Source of the DNA: Nipponacmea schrenckii
Lineage: Eukaryota > Mollusca > Gastropoda > Lottiidae
DNA length: 64,000 bases
Assembly (NCBI GenBank): GCA_030562195.1
Contig: CM060199.1
Location: forward strand, 16,636,338 to 16,700,337
Direction: 5' to 3'
This document shows positions 36,501 to 47,700 of the stretch, piece by piece. How positions within the stretch are numbered: position 1 is the stretch's first letter; each line of letters opens with the position of its first letter. The translations under genes and the position numbers were made by a program. The notes beneath the pieces were generated by a model, which was not told the origin of the DNA, searched no databases, and worked only from the letters and a program-made list of their open reading frames with translations.

Positions 36501-39500
36501 CACTGGTCAGTCCGACCTTTTCGCTGCCACACACTTCTTTTTCGTGTTGATCGACCAATTCGATTCTTCTTTGCTCTTTGCTGTACAATAGTTTGCCCAA
36601 GTAGCAAAGTATTAAACATAAGGCGTTCTTGCTGTTCCCGGAGAACATGATATGCACCTAACATTGTGTTAAACTGCACAATTATCACCCCCAAAATGGC
36701 TATAAGTGTGCCCACCATCCGCATTTTCCTGTTATTACAATGAGACACCATCTTAGTTGTTTATATGGATGACGTCACCGTCCTCAAGATGAGCCAGCCC
36801 GTTATCATATAAACAGCTCGAGGTCTAGCCCGCGTTCATATAAAGAGTCAAAATTTTCAACCCGGGTAGCCGAGCCAGCTCGGTTAACCGGGCTGGCCCG
36901 TTACATATAACCAGGCCCTAAATGATTGAATTCTTTTCTAAAGTGGGTTCACTTAAAGTTATCTATGGCGATTTTCAGACTGACAGACTGGGGATTTTAT
37001 GATAAGCGTCTGTTTAAGTTGCAGTGGAAATGAGCTAGTTGAGTCATAGACAACGCAGTGCTAGATGTCAAAGGTCAATTATTCTCGGCCTCGGTTTTTT
37101 TTTTCCAGCAACCTTTCATTCCAACAAACTAAAAGGCAATTGTTAACTGAACAGTGGTGGGCTTATCTAAGTTTTAGCTCCATTGATTACTAATTCGAAA
37201 ATTAGCTAGTCTAAAAAGTGTCTACGAGAAACATGCTGATACACTGCGTTTTCCTTGGAGTATTCGGTCTAAGGTTTGGATCAAGGCGCAAGTTCAATGA
37301 TTTCATCTTCCTAGTTTTATAAATATTTAGTTTCAGCCTACGGCGATGTCTAAAGATCGGCTTTTACTTCCGGTTGTTATTCCCTCGTGACCAAAGTAAA
37401 ACTTATTTGTTGTTATTCGGCTAGGTAACTTAGTAATACACCTTATTATAATAGTCATTGACTGGTGTTGCGAAACCTGGACGAATCCCTACTACGCAGT
37501 AGTGCCTGCCACCAATAGCAAATAATGTAGTCACGATCTAAAACAATACATCACAAATGTATACCCAATAAAACAATTTGCCTATACATCATAGCAAAAG
37601 TTTTGACATAAAGAAATGGATTGGTACGTTTATATACGTACTGGTGTCAGTAACATACTGGAACGAAAGTTAAATCTTGTCATTTTTATGTCGGGAGTTT
37701 CCGAGTCATACTCTCGAAGATACGTTTGTTTATTTCTTTATCTCCATCTGTCCAATTGCTACGTTGGATCAACCAACGATCAAGTTAATAGTGCTACGGT
37801 TTGCGGACTATACCTTGTTGATCTTTTGAACAAATGGGGGGAAACAGAATTCAAGACTGGCAATGATGTCTGTTGTAACTATATCCCAATATATAGGAAC
37901 TTATAGCTGCTGTTTGATATCTAGCCGTCTGGGGGAGTAGATGGTCAGACAGTAATGCACATATTTTTTGCAGACAGCCAACCCGAAAAATTCCAATATA
38001 ATGGTACATTTATTCCCGAAAATTGTCCAAGGAGCCCCAGCCATCGAAATCAACTACCGTTTGCATTTTAATTTGATTCATGTCTAATATTTGACAAATG
38101 CAGGCCTTCTGTTTTACGACAATGCGAGAAAACCTGTTACTCCACATTCCTCCTTCCAAATGAAACGGAATTCCTGTTGTCAAAGCGTCGGTCGTCGAAG
38201 TAGATCTCTAGTCTCTTAAATCATTGTCAATGAATTTCCCTTCAGAAGTTACATTTGGCAATGGACAAATACCCAGTGTATGTCTTATTCTATATTTGCG
38301 GTTGGTAAGCACATGTCTGATGAATTTGAAGATATCATTTATCCCCATTCATCCCGGTCAATAAAGATCTTAAAATATAGATAATATTTTAATATATACA
38401 CTATAGATAATCAAAGAAAGACCATGTTAAAACAGTTTTTGGGAAGGATTCCATTTCATTTTTACGTTTCATAACACATTTCTTTCTGTCTATGATTTAG
38501 GGGAAGTTTCCTCGGTGTATTACGATTGTAGAAGAATAGGCACATCTTGCCGTAATGGTGGAGTTTGTGTCGAGACCAAACCCGAGTGTGCTTGTAGACC
38601 AGTTGATGTTTTTGTCGGCCATGACTGCTCTCTAAAAGTAGGTAGGTAGACATTAAAAAGGGGCTATCCAACTCCATCATCAAAGATTAATAAACTTCAC
38701 ATCAAAGATTTGTGTCAATTTGGGGAGCTCATTTCAATATTCGTGGTCCAAATCTGCTGGTTCAAGACATGTAAGACCAGAATACATAATTACCTAAGTT
38801 TGTTACCAATTCACTATGACTATAACTTTATGACAGTATTATTATGACCAATTCGTGTCACATATTATTTTCAGACGATGTTACATTGAATCAAAATTTA
38901 TGTGATCCACCATGTGTAAATGGCGGTGTGTGTAGATCCATAACAGGCGGTTTCTTCACATGTTATTGTAATGCAGCCTTTTATGGTATAGATTGTTCAC
39001 AAAGCCGAGGTAAATATTCAAGTAAAACTATACAACATTAACTCAGGTAACACGATCGTGTAGCGCTCTAGCGCAATGATTAGGGAAACGCATAGGATAA
39101 GAATAAGTACATTACAACTCACAATTCCTAAGAACTAACGATACAAATCAGCAAACAAACCCGAAATACAAAATCCAAAATATTGGTAGCAGTTTATGAA
39201 CTTTATATCAATCATGTGCATGTATTTGAATTTGCGCTTACAAACTGATTTATGCTCTTTTTAGCAGTTCATCTATACTCTTTGCAAATGTTATAAAATA
39301 TTCATTATGATCAGGTCACACAATCACGGGTTTGATACTACTGATAACATCATTCGTTGCAATCTGTACTGGTTTCTAGCTTTCTGTACTGTATCCATGG
39401 TGATACGTAGTATACTTTGATACTTTGGATATTTAAATTCAAAACGATCGTAGTATACTAGTACCTATATTTAATCATATAAGAAAGTGATTCTTTTTAC

Positions 39501-42500
39501 TTCCTAGTAAACCCGTATTAATTGGCACTTATTCGTATTAGTCCGTTGCATAACATATCTAATCTGTAGTAGAACCGGCGTAGTGGGTACCAATGATATG
39601 CTTTGGATTTCGAGTTTCATTTTGTGCATGGTTTGTGGGACTCCTTTTTGCATATGATCCATGGAGTACCATTTCCGCACCATTTTCAATTTAGGCATTC
39701 TAATACAGTTGATCATGTGGGTTTTTAACATGTTCAAGTAATGAACCTTTTTCTGTAATGCTGCTACATTACTACATCTGTTTCAGGGACAGTGAAATGT
39801 GCTGGTGATAGACTGACGGTAGAAATGACACCATATCCACCTTTTAACGGTCGAATATTTATCAAAGGGAAAGAAAATGATCCAAACTGCAGATTTACTA
39901 GAGTGTATGAAACTTACTCAGCAACATTTTTATTTAATGGACCATGTTTAGTTGAAAAGATTCGAGATACCCCTAACGTAAGTGAAGCGTTTCAAAAAGC
40001 CTTGTATGGAATACATAGTCTAGAATCCCAGGGGGTTTCCGAAAAATGTTTCAACCGATGAATGCATATTGAGAATACTTATAGCGTCAATTTGCATTAC
40101 ACGTATTTCCAATAGAGCATCTGTAGTTCCAATTATTTAAGATAAACATATACAGAAATTTTTAGTATGACCTCTGCGGCATCTCTAATTCTATATTTTT
40201 TTTTTTTTTGCGCATACGGCGATAATTTTACATTATAAGAAACAATTAAAACAGGATTCTGTTTTAAAGGTGTTCCTCAAAGAATAATTTTTCTTTGGGA
40301 CACCACTATCACTTTTTTCTGCTTTTTGTTTGAGGGGAACATTTGTTGCTGAACTCCGAAAAACGACCTCAATGTTAATATTTCAATTTTAGCCCGGCGA
40401 TGAAACATTCAAAGTAGAAGTTACGGTAATACACAGTCAAACAATACAGACCAAATTTGACATGTTATTTACAGCTCTTTGTGTACATACTGGTACAGGT
40501 AATAATAATATTGGAGATCAAACTGGCAGTATCGGTGACAAACCAGGGTAAGTCATGGAATGGGAGTTTTATGCAATTGTTATTTTTTTTTTGTTCATGC
40601 GAAGAGTAATGTACATGCTATTAATGTATTGCAAAATTTCAGTGGATTTCTGGTTTTGGTTTAGCGGATTAAGAAAGTAAAACCACCATTTATCATTTCT
40701 CTCCACTGCTGTCCAATTGCACAGATAGGAAAAACAACCCTACCAAAGACTTTCAAAATGATCATTAATTTCAACCCAAATACTACTATTTTTTTACTTC
40801 TAGTGGGCCAGATGAAACAACAAGCACCACCTATCAACCTGTTATATTTGAATTACAAACTGTTTCTGGAACTAATATTGTTCCTCCAGTATTTATTGGT
40901 ACAGAACTACGGTTGTATTTCGCCTTATTCGATACAGGAAGTATGTTTTGTTTTCTTCCATGCAATGTTTTTTTTAATAGATGGGATTGTTGGATTTACA
41001 ATCAGTCAATCAGTCAATTGGACTTAAACAAATCAAAAGCAAATAACCCCCAAAAAGACCAGTGTTTGATTTGTACGTGTGAACCGGTCGGTTATTTATC
41101 GTCATTCTGAGATTTCGTCGTTTGCTTACTTTGTTTTTGCTTCAGTACATCTTAGCTTGAAACGCAAAATTACTATTGGGTTGACATAGGTTTGATTTCA
41201 GGAATGAAATAAGCTTTCATATATACATCTTAGCTTGAAACGCAAAATTACTATTGGGTTGACATAGGTTTGATTTCAGGAATGAAATAAGCTTTCATAT
41301 ATCATTGATACCATCAAAAATGTTTTATTAAGGTCATATTTAACACATTGTTTACAGTCCGATATGGGATCTACATTTCACATGCTTCTGATTATTTTAG
41401 AATATAAGAAAATCTACATTGCGGATTGTGTTGCTTTGAATGGTTTATCTGGAAGAGATCTTCGATCTTTAACTATGGTCAAAGATGGGTAAGACAGGCT
41501 TTAAATTGTCTTATATCTCTTTAGAGAGGATTATGTTGCTATTGATTATCAGATGGTTCTTCTCCCAATTAATATGAAAAGCTCGTTAGAAAGGGTTGAC
41601 GGGGCACTATTTTCTTGAAAAATACAACAATCGGACACGGATTTTTAATTTAGAAAGATTGTTGAAATAACTGATCAATCAAATGTGAGAGGGAGTGTCA
41701 TGAACAGTTCTAATATGTACTACTTTCTGTTAACAAATATATCCTAATTATGATTGAGGTTTGGGTTCTTCTAAACTCCACGTATATTACGTGGCAATAC
41801 ATACCAAGTCACCTTTTTAAACTAATAATATTAGTATGAATCATTGAAGAAATAAAACGAATAGACGGAAAATGAAGTCAAGTGGGATACACCAGTATGT
41901 CATAATGATTAAAGAAATTTAAAGACATGTTCTAGCCTTATATTGTGTGATTCAGAAACATTTAAGTCTTATTGCCCTTTCAACATCTGTGGTTCTGATA
42001 ACTTCAAACATAATGTGATGCGTTTATAATTTTCCTTTTAGTGGGATTTAAGGGGTGGGGGTATTCAAGGGAATCTTAGATCGAAGCCGAAACGATGAAA
42101 TTTGAAGCTATGCTTTCTTTACACTTACGTTCCAGTTTCAGTTAATAGGCCCAAGTTTTCTTTTAGCATGGCTTAGACCACGTGTACATGTATGAATAAA
42201 TTACTTTTGTTAAAGGGATGGGGCCTCTACTGATTCTTTTCATATATTGAAAATATCCTTATTGCAGATGTCCAACAGATGAAGGTAGAAGTGTAGTTAT
42301 GGGACAATTGGTTTATGACTTAATAACACCTTCGGTAGTTGTCAATTTTAAAGTATTCAAATTCGTTAATTCTGATACTTTATCATTCCAATGTAATATT
42401 CGTGTATGTACAGCAAGTGAACGAGATTGTGATCCACCGGTAAGTATCTAATGAGTTCTTCTTCAAAACCAACACAGTACTGTATTCCAACTAATTTGAA

Positions 42501-43580
42501 TCCAATATCATCAACTTAATAAACCGTATTAAACAGTCACGGTTCCGGCAATTTTTAGAAAGTATCAATAAAAAGGGAAGCCTGTGTTGAAGTTCCTAGG
42601 AAATATTTTATGAAGGGTCAATCCCGGGGCAACAATTAAAGTTGTAGGGTGTTGTCTATGTAAAATATAGAATTTACGCAATTCAAAGATAATTGTTCAA
42701 ACTTTGTCTTGTTTTGTTTCAGCAATTTTGCCGACCATCAAAAAATTCTGTTCGAGGGAAAAGAGACATCCATCTTCATTCCAGAGAATTTACTTTGTCT
42801 TCTAACAATTTCTTTGTGAAAGAACCTTTAAATGGAACTCATCCACAAAGAGTAGTGAAATCTGGTAATTTTTTATATTTTATTACTTTAAAAGTACAGT
42901 TCGCGTAACAATTATTGGAAATTGATAGGCATGGGTAGCAAATCAAGAATCCTAGCGTATTTGTCCATGTGGGTTTTAAAATAGACACAGTTGTTTGGTG
43001 TTTAAAGAAATTTGGTGGATTACTGTCATACTTACTTGTTTTATTTTTGCTTATTTGAAATTATTAGAGCTTTTGAAACTTGTATATTTCGGAAGTTAAT
43101 CACCAAAAGAAAACATCCATATGCATTTTAATCAGATATCAGTGTACATCTGACCTCATTTCAGATTCAGATATCTTGTTTGTTGATATGTATTTTAATC
43201 AGATTTCAGTGTACAACAAATCTCATTTCAGATTCAGATTCAAACTATCTTGCTGGTTGATTTGATAATTTAACCATATTTCAGTGTATAAATAATCCCA
43301 TTTCAGAACCAGTATCTTGTTGGTTGATTTCTATTTCATTAGATTTCAGTGTATAATTTATATCTTTTCAAATTCAGATTCAGAGATCGTGTTGGCTGAC
43401 CCAGAAAGTTGTTTAGAACCAAAAGGAATGATGCCGACAATTATCGTTCTTGTTATTGTGGTTGTGATTTTAGCTGTTATCTTATTATGTATTGCTGTCC
43501 GATTCATCAAATGGAAATATCGAAATGGTGACAAGAAAGAACCTCGCACGACACGGCTTACGACGTGGCTATTTCTCTGA
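33585..43580 (+). CDS. EGF-ZP transmembrane protein, gene 3 of 3
   Basis: Ten coding exons: 33585-33627, 38501-38641, 38875-39009, 39787-39977, 40393-40547, 40804-40940, 41401-41488, 42268-42439, 42723-42864 and 43378-43580. All have GT-AG borders and total 1407 nt (468 residues). The signal peptide begins MAWMLFYVVYLILLG. A six-Cys EGF-type exon (15-61), an EGF (62-106, LCDPPCVNGGVC) and ZP-N (107-221, four Cys) follow. ZP-C to about 357 keeps ADC and FQC cysteines. RGKR at 365-368 is the probable furin-type site and the transmembrane helix spans about 420-442. Five exons (135, 191, 155, 88 and 172 nt) have the same length as in gene 1. The C-terminal tail differs from genes 1 and 2 and lacks their IPRA motif. 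The 4.9-kb first intron carries a Harbinger transposon. The acceptor TATATTTCAG, 9 nt before the ATG, implies an untranslated first exon. Confidence 0.9.
34022..35104 (+). CDS. Harbinger Myb/SANT-like DNA-binding protein
   Basis: Harbinger elements encode a Myb/SANT or MADF-like protein that binds the transposon ends and helps carry the transposase into the nucleus. The open frame gives 360 residues. The N-terminal 100 or so residues look like that domain (MIKELIGCLAAYKTNMEYQG, then YEWLRQRMSDIF). The middle is acidic and low-complexity with a basic patch (KRRHMERRLS), and the C-terminus is Ser/Asn/Pro-rich. The frame is open further upstream to an ATG at 33935, giving MASKNQNKRKLPSK and then RRFSWSPEM, but a TAA at 33977-33979 interrupts it. 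The tryptophan normally opening the Myb helix lies before the ATG at 34022, so the protein made from 34022 would be N-terminally clipped unless an intron or another start rescues it. Confidence 0.8.
   Translation: MIKELIGCLAAYKTNMEYQGKDFNADRPVQYEWLRQRMSDIFADNEYDAFGPTDLPATPKDIKSLDQNELSIFEASLKTAKSKTKTGYNRIQEKIKEIRQSFNSASEKGTRSGRGRIVFEYYEELAKIYKGSPSTEKLPFGIDTDAATDRPRSNSTDSFDADIFVVDSQSEDNITGQAGQEVHSDDDEPVVKQKKTDNVVPKLIDDKRRHMERRLSAAQRDQLLLEESRQDIETKRKLANIIKESAATSAKSFDKLTEGFLSIGQGLTQAIGLLAQSLATTNNRPNSQFHGEPLNFGSPNHMQSYSENSIPNHAFETSRPPYRPVPHQFNLSSQRGAGNFENDRPNIAMIYRNLENPSPP
35438..36751 (-). CDS. Harbinger transposase, HARBI1-like
   Basis: An intact 437-residue DDE nuclease of the HARBI1/PIF transposase family, which cuts the element out and inserts it at 3-bp sites. 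Catalytic positions are visible: Asp215 in GCVDGTHI, Asp304 in LIGDPAYAL and Glu340 in ARNPIECAYGRLKARW. A helix-turn-helix-like region precedes the core (residues 131-175). The length is normal to slightly long for the family. The first 30 or so residues are hydrophobic (VGTLIAILGVIIVQF), unusual for a nuclear protein, and an internal Met may be the real start. It is convergent with the Myb-like gene, with about 330 bp between stops. Confidence 0.93.
   Translation of the reverse strand: MVSHCNNRKMRMVGTLIAILGVIIVQFNTMLGAYHVLREQQERLMFNTLLLGQTIVQQRAKKNRIGRSTRKRSVWQRKGRTDQWWQNMNSGVLTDVDWKKNFRMSKHNFEQLANELRPFIAPNRASPNYTALTVEKKLAITLYVLKDTGSFAMTANTFGVALSTVSVVVEQVCRVITYELGSRYLYLPKTDQEMKSKVAAFEVKFGMTQAFGCVDGTHIPILRPPEFSQDYYCYKQFFSINVQSVCDSVGIFMDVDCKWPGSVHDGKVFANWSINNKLKNNDLPISYRSLLPGQHKIPNYLIGDPAYALTPFCMKEYSTCLSNEQVIFNNMLRSARNPIECAYGRLKARWSILTKSINLKLESVPLIVYSCFVLHNYCELNRIDVDEDLVRAQMMVMETGQDNRADMIYSCNTGEGEAVRDVLKNYVRDNLPDNGVM
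41148..41301. repeat. 78-bp perfect tandem duplication in gene 3 intron 6
   Basis: CATCTTAGCTTGAAACGCAA starts at 41148 and again at 41226. The two copies look identical through GAAATAAGCTTTCATATAT, so the duplication is recent. Confidence 0.95.
43126..43400. repeat. 66-75-bp tandem repeat running into gene 3 exon 10
   Basis: Four diverged units begin near 43126, 43192, 43267 and 43333. Each contains TTTCAGTGTA, then CATTTCAGATTCAG or a variant, then ATCTTGTTGGTTGAT or a variant. The last unit supplies the exon 10 acceptor (AAATTCAG, 43370-43377), and the first 20 or so bases of the exon align with the repeat. The earlier units carry similar acceptor-like strings. Confidence 0.7.
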
Positions 43581-43930
43581 AAGTATGAAATAAACTGAAC
43601 ATTTCACGGTTTGTGTGATCTGACAAAACTATGCCTTATCATAGGTCAGCGTTATTTTATGCTACCAGTACGACGTGTTGCAGACATACGATCCTCATCA
43701 GACCAACTGGAAACATATCGCAAGTTACCTTTTCAAATCAAATCCTTTTATATGTAAATAATATCTTAAGGCCCGTAACACATCGTTCTCGAATAATTTC
43801 TCAGATTCAAACGAATCGAACAACTGTAGTAACAGAATAATCACGCAACACTTAAGACAAACTGGTATATTATCAGACCCGGGAATGTATGTATTTGGTT
43901 ATTTTATTTGTTATATAGAATTTCATCAGA

Positions 43931-43936
43931 AATAAA
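43931..43936 (+). terminator. possible polyadenylation signal of gene 3
   Basis: AATAAA about 350 nt after the gene 3 stop. Another AATAAA at 43589-43594 is only 9 nt past the stop and probably too close. Confidence 0.4.
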
Positions 43937-44716
43937 AACATATTTATTACTTGCGTTTTGATTTTTTGTAAGTTGCTCTCTTCCGTCTTTAGATATAGAA
44001 AATGCAAAACTGGACTACAAAGAAGTGTTCTACTGTATTGAGGACAAGTATTTCTTTCAACCAGACGTCTGCGGTTCCTGATATTCTCGAAGCTCCTTAC
44101 ATATAATCATTTCAGTGTGGATCTCATGTGGCTGTTCTTAGGTTCGTCAATAGCACAATAATTATATCTATGGTGGCAGTGTTTCATAAAAAGGTTTAAG
44201 GATGAAACAGTTTTACGCAGAAACCTGTGGCCACGTTGACATTTGTAAAAGATAGTGCACCGGCCTTGAAAAAAAAAACTTTTGATATCAGCAGCAATAT
44301 CTCACACAATCGCTGATCTGAACAAGTTTAGTCAAGTCGGTCCGGACTTCGATTAGATGTTAAGATGAGATAAAGACCGAAGATGCATATACACTTATCT
44401 AGAAATAGAGATATCTACGAAATGTTTAAGATATACTATTCGAGACAGTTAAAATTCTTATCAATTTTCATGTCAAAATGGACTTTGCAATATAACTTTG
44501 ATTTTGTACTACCATTTTATCAAGTCATTAAGTTTAAGAGTTAAGTGGCCATTATGGTGAACAGTGTAACGTTTCCATTCAATTTCGAACTTCCGTAGTA
44601 ATTATAATTATGTATATTAAACATTAACAATCAGTGTTCATTTCATTTTATATAATTTATTTATAAGACTGTTTCTCATTTGGATATATAAACATATAAC
44701 TTTATAAAATTAAAAT

Positions 44717-47700
44717 ATGTTATTTTTTGGATTAGCATTTTTAATAACTATTTATAGTGGTAAGTAGTGATCTTTATAATTTTATGGATTTTGGAATGCC
44801 ATTCTTATGATTATCATCTTTGGTTTAAAAAAATACTACTACCTCTTAGATTGGACATAAAATTTAAGAAAAATATTTTTAGTCAATAAGAGCATAATTA
44901 TATTCTTTAGTTGGACTTTGCAGGTGTCATGAATAAAGAAGAGAATCTCTAAATATCACGCTCCTAGGCTTTCAGAAATTTTCAATTGTTTGGTTTACCC
45001 AAGATGTATACCTTTAACCGTATTTATTTTTATACAATGTCAATAATATCTAAAACAATACAATACAGATTAAGAAACTATCTATATGCAATGATTATAG
45101 TTTACGTGCGACTTGAATTTTTTAAACTTGAATATGCACAACTCTGCGTCAACACTTGTTGTCAAGATTTGCTTATAACTCAAGGTTTTCAACTACACTA
45201 CAGGATGCGCACACGATAAAAATTTAAAATTTAGTTCTACAAGTAATAATAACCTAACACATAAAGAAGATGGCCGAAGTCGTGCATCTTGCAATTGTGT
45301 AAAGTAAGGGCTGTGGTCCATGTCAGTTTTAAACAGAACAATTAACATTTTTAAAGAAGGATATTAAGATTTCTAGTGGTTACTTCCTTACTCTTCAGCT
45401 ATTTATAATTATTATCATCAACACCACCTAATGTAATGTCTATAGTGTGCAGCAAGATCTCAACCAAATACAAAGAATCGGGGGTAGACGAATTCTTGTA
45501 TGTTCTGATGACAGGGTTGTTAGCCAGCAGGAGCACCAATTTGTATCACCAGGGCAATTAGTTCCTGACCCACTCACACCATCAGTAGTAGTATGATTAA
45601 AACTATTGGTTCATCAGTAGTGTTCATCAGTAATAGTATAATGTAAACTCTTTAGTTCATCAGTAGTATTATAAATTAAACTCTTAGTTTATCAGTAGTA
45701 GTATAATTTAAGCTCTTAGTTCATCAGTAGAAGTATAATTTAAACTATTAGTACATCAGTAGTAGTATAATTTAAACTATTAGTTCATCGGTAGTAGTAT
45801 AATTTAAACCATTAGTTCATCAGTAGTAGTATAATTTAAACTTTTAGGTCATCAGTAGTAGTATAATTTAAACTCTCATTTCTTCATTAGTAGTATAATT
45901 TAAACTATTAGTTCATCAGTAGTAGTATAATTTAAACTATTAGTTCATCAGTAGTAGTATGATTAAAACTCCTAGTTCATCAGTAGTAGTATATTTCAAA
46001 CTATTAGTTCATCAGTAGTAGTATAATTTAAACTTTTAGTTCATCAGTAGTAGTATAATTAAAACTCTTAGTTCATCAGTAGTATATTTCAAACTCTTAG
46101 ATCATCAGTAGTAGTATAATTTAAACTCTTAGTTCATCAGTAGTAGTATATTTCAAACTATTAGTTCATCAGTAGTAGTAATATTAAAGCTATTAGTTCA
46201 TCAGTAGTAGTATGATTAAAGCTGTTAGTTCATCAGTAGTAGTATAATTTAAACTATGCCAATTCGTTTATTCTGATACTTTATCATTCCAATGTAATAT
46301 TCGTGTCTATTTGTACCCTAATGTTATGAACAGTCATGCCTAAAAACATAGGGCATCCCTAGGGTGCAAATTCATGATTCTAATCAAGGGAATACATCAA
46401 GATCGATAGGAATATTCAAGAAAATGTAGTCATATCACCTCATTGTGCCCGGTTCAATACTACAAGTATAGAACAAGTAACAAAAGATGATTGTCGCAAT
46501 TTGACAATCTTTTTTAAGCTAAGTAAAGCCTATTAGGATATCACAAATTAAATGCTGGCTTCGCCTAATAGGCAAGTTATTATTTTATCTAATTTCTGAC
46601 CAGACCACAAGAAATATATATCCCTTTAAAGTATTTTTTTTTTCAGTCCTAGGTCTTGTACATTTGGAGAATCACAGGAATTTTTTAGGAACAGGGCCAC
46701 GGAAAACAATCACGATTGGACAAAACGAGTTTTTTTGTTATAAACATGTGATTAGCGGTAATCAGTATAATGATAAACCTACAGTCACCCTGAGATAACA
46801 GAAAAATATACCGTGCTAGGCACGAGAAAGAACTGATATATATTTCTTTATAAATCAAGAAACTTACAATAACAAACATTTGGTCAATATAAAAACAAAA
46901 ACAGACCCCGCAATTTTGGAGCTCATAATTCCCTACAAACTTGATGTATTCTAGTGCTGAAATCCATAGTATCTACTCTTGTGCATCTATACGGGAATAT
47001 CTCTTATAACATTTAATACTGGCCAAAATAACATTTACTAAATAGAAATATTTGAAATACCAAAACAAAAACCTTGTAATCCACATTACAGACTATACAT
47101 TCCTTATTGCAGTTGTGAGTCAAAGATGTCCATATGGATGGTTCCATCGTCCAGGGAGTCCATCTTGTTACCTGATGACTCACGATGATGTACCTTATAC
47201 CTGGAATGACGCAAAAGACAGGTGTCTATCGTTTCAAGGAAATCTGGTCAAAATAGATACCCAAGCTGAAAAGGTAATGTACACAGTTTACTATTATATA
47301 TCACAAAGAAAGGGTAATGGGGTAAATGCAACTTAATAAAACAAAATGAATGGTTATTACTCGTCATTCATATAATTCGTCAAGATATCTAATAATGAAA
47401 TATAGGTGCACAATACAATTTTTCAGAACTAGTTGTTAGATTTACATTCAAACATTTTACAAATAGTTACGTCAGTTCTAATATAGGCAAAGCAAATATT
47501 ATGCGACTTATGTAGAGTGTGCTTTCGTGATTTTCAATGGAAATTTGATATTGCTTTTTCTAAAGCACATTGCCACAATCTGGAATGCTAGAAACTAATA
47601 TTAAAAATAACAATTAATACTTCTGTCTGATATGACATACATATGACTATATTATTAATTTATAAGTACTACTTAATCATTAAATAGTTAAAACTTGACC

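Larger units (their letters stand above)
33660..36918. mobile_element. PIF/Harbinger DNA transposon, two genes, TAA duplication
   Basis: The termini are inverted copies beginning GGGCCTGGTTATATG, flanked by TAA on both sides (33657-33659 and 36919-36921), the 3-bp duplication typical of Harbinger elements. Subterminal sequence on both sides is packed with GC-rich palindromes of GGGCCAGCCCGG and GGGCTGGCCCG type. Inside are two convergent genes: a Myb/SANT-like DNA-binding protein on plus and a DDE transposase on minus. The transposase frame is intact, which suggests recent insertion. The element is confined to gene 3 intron 1, so the host reading frame is not touched. Confidence 0.95.

Noticed and set aside
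37616..37906. 96-codon plus-strand open frame in gene 3 intron 1
   Set aside because: It lies between the transposon and exon 2, with no splice signals, domain or paralog; chance in AT-rich intron.
47052..47112. Alternative start of the lectin gene without a signal-peptide exon
   Set aside because: The ATG at 47052 precedes a strong acceptor (CCTTATTGCAG), and the signal-peptide exon at 44717-44759 joins in the right phase. It remains a fallback.
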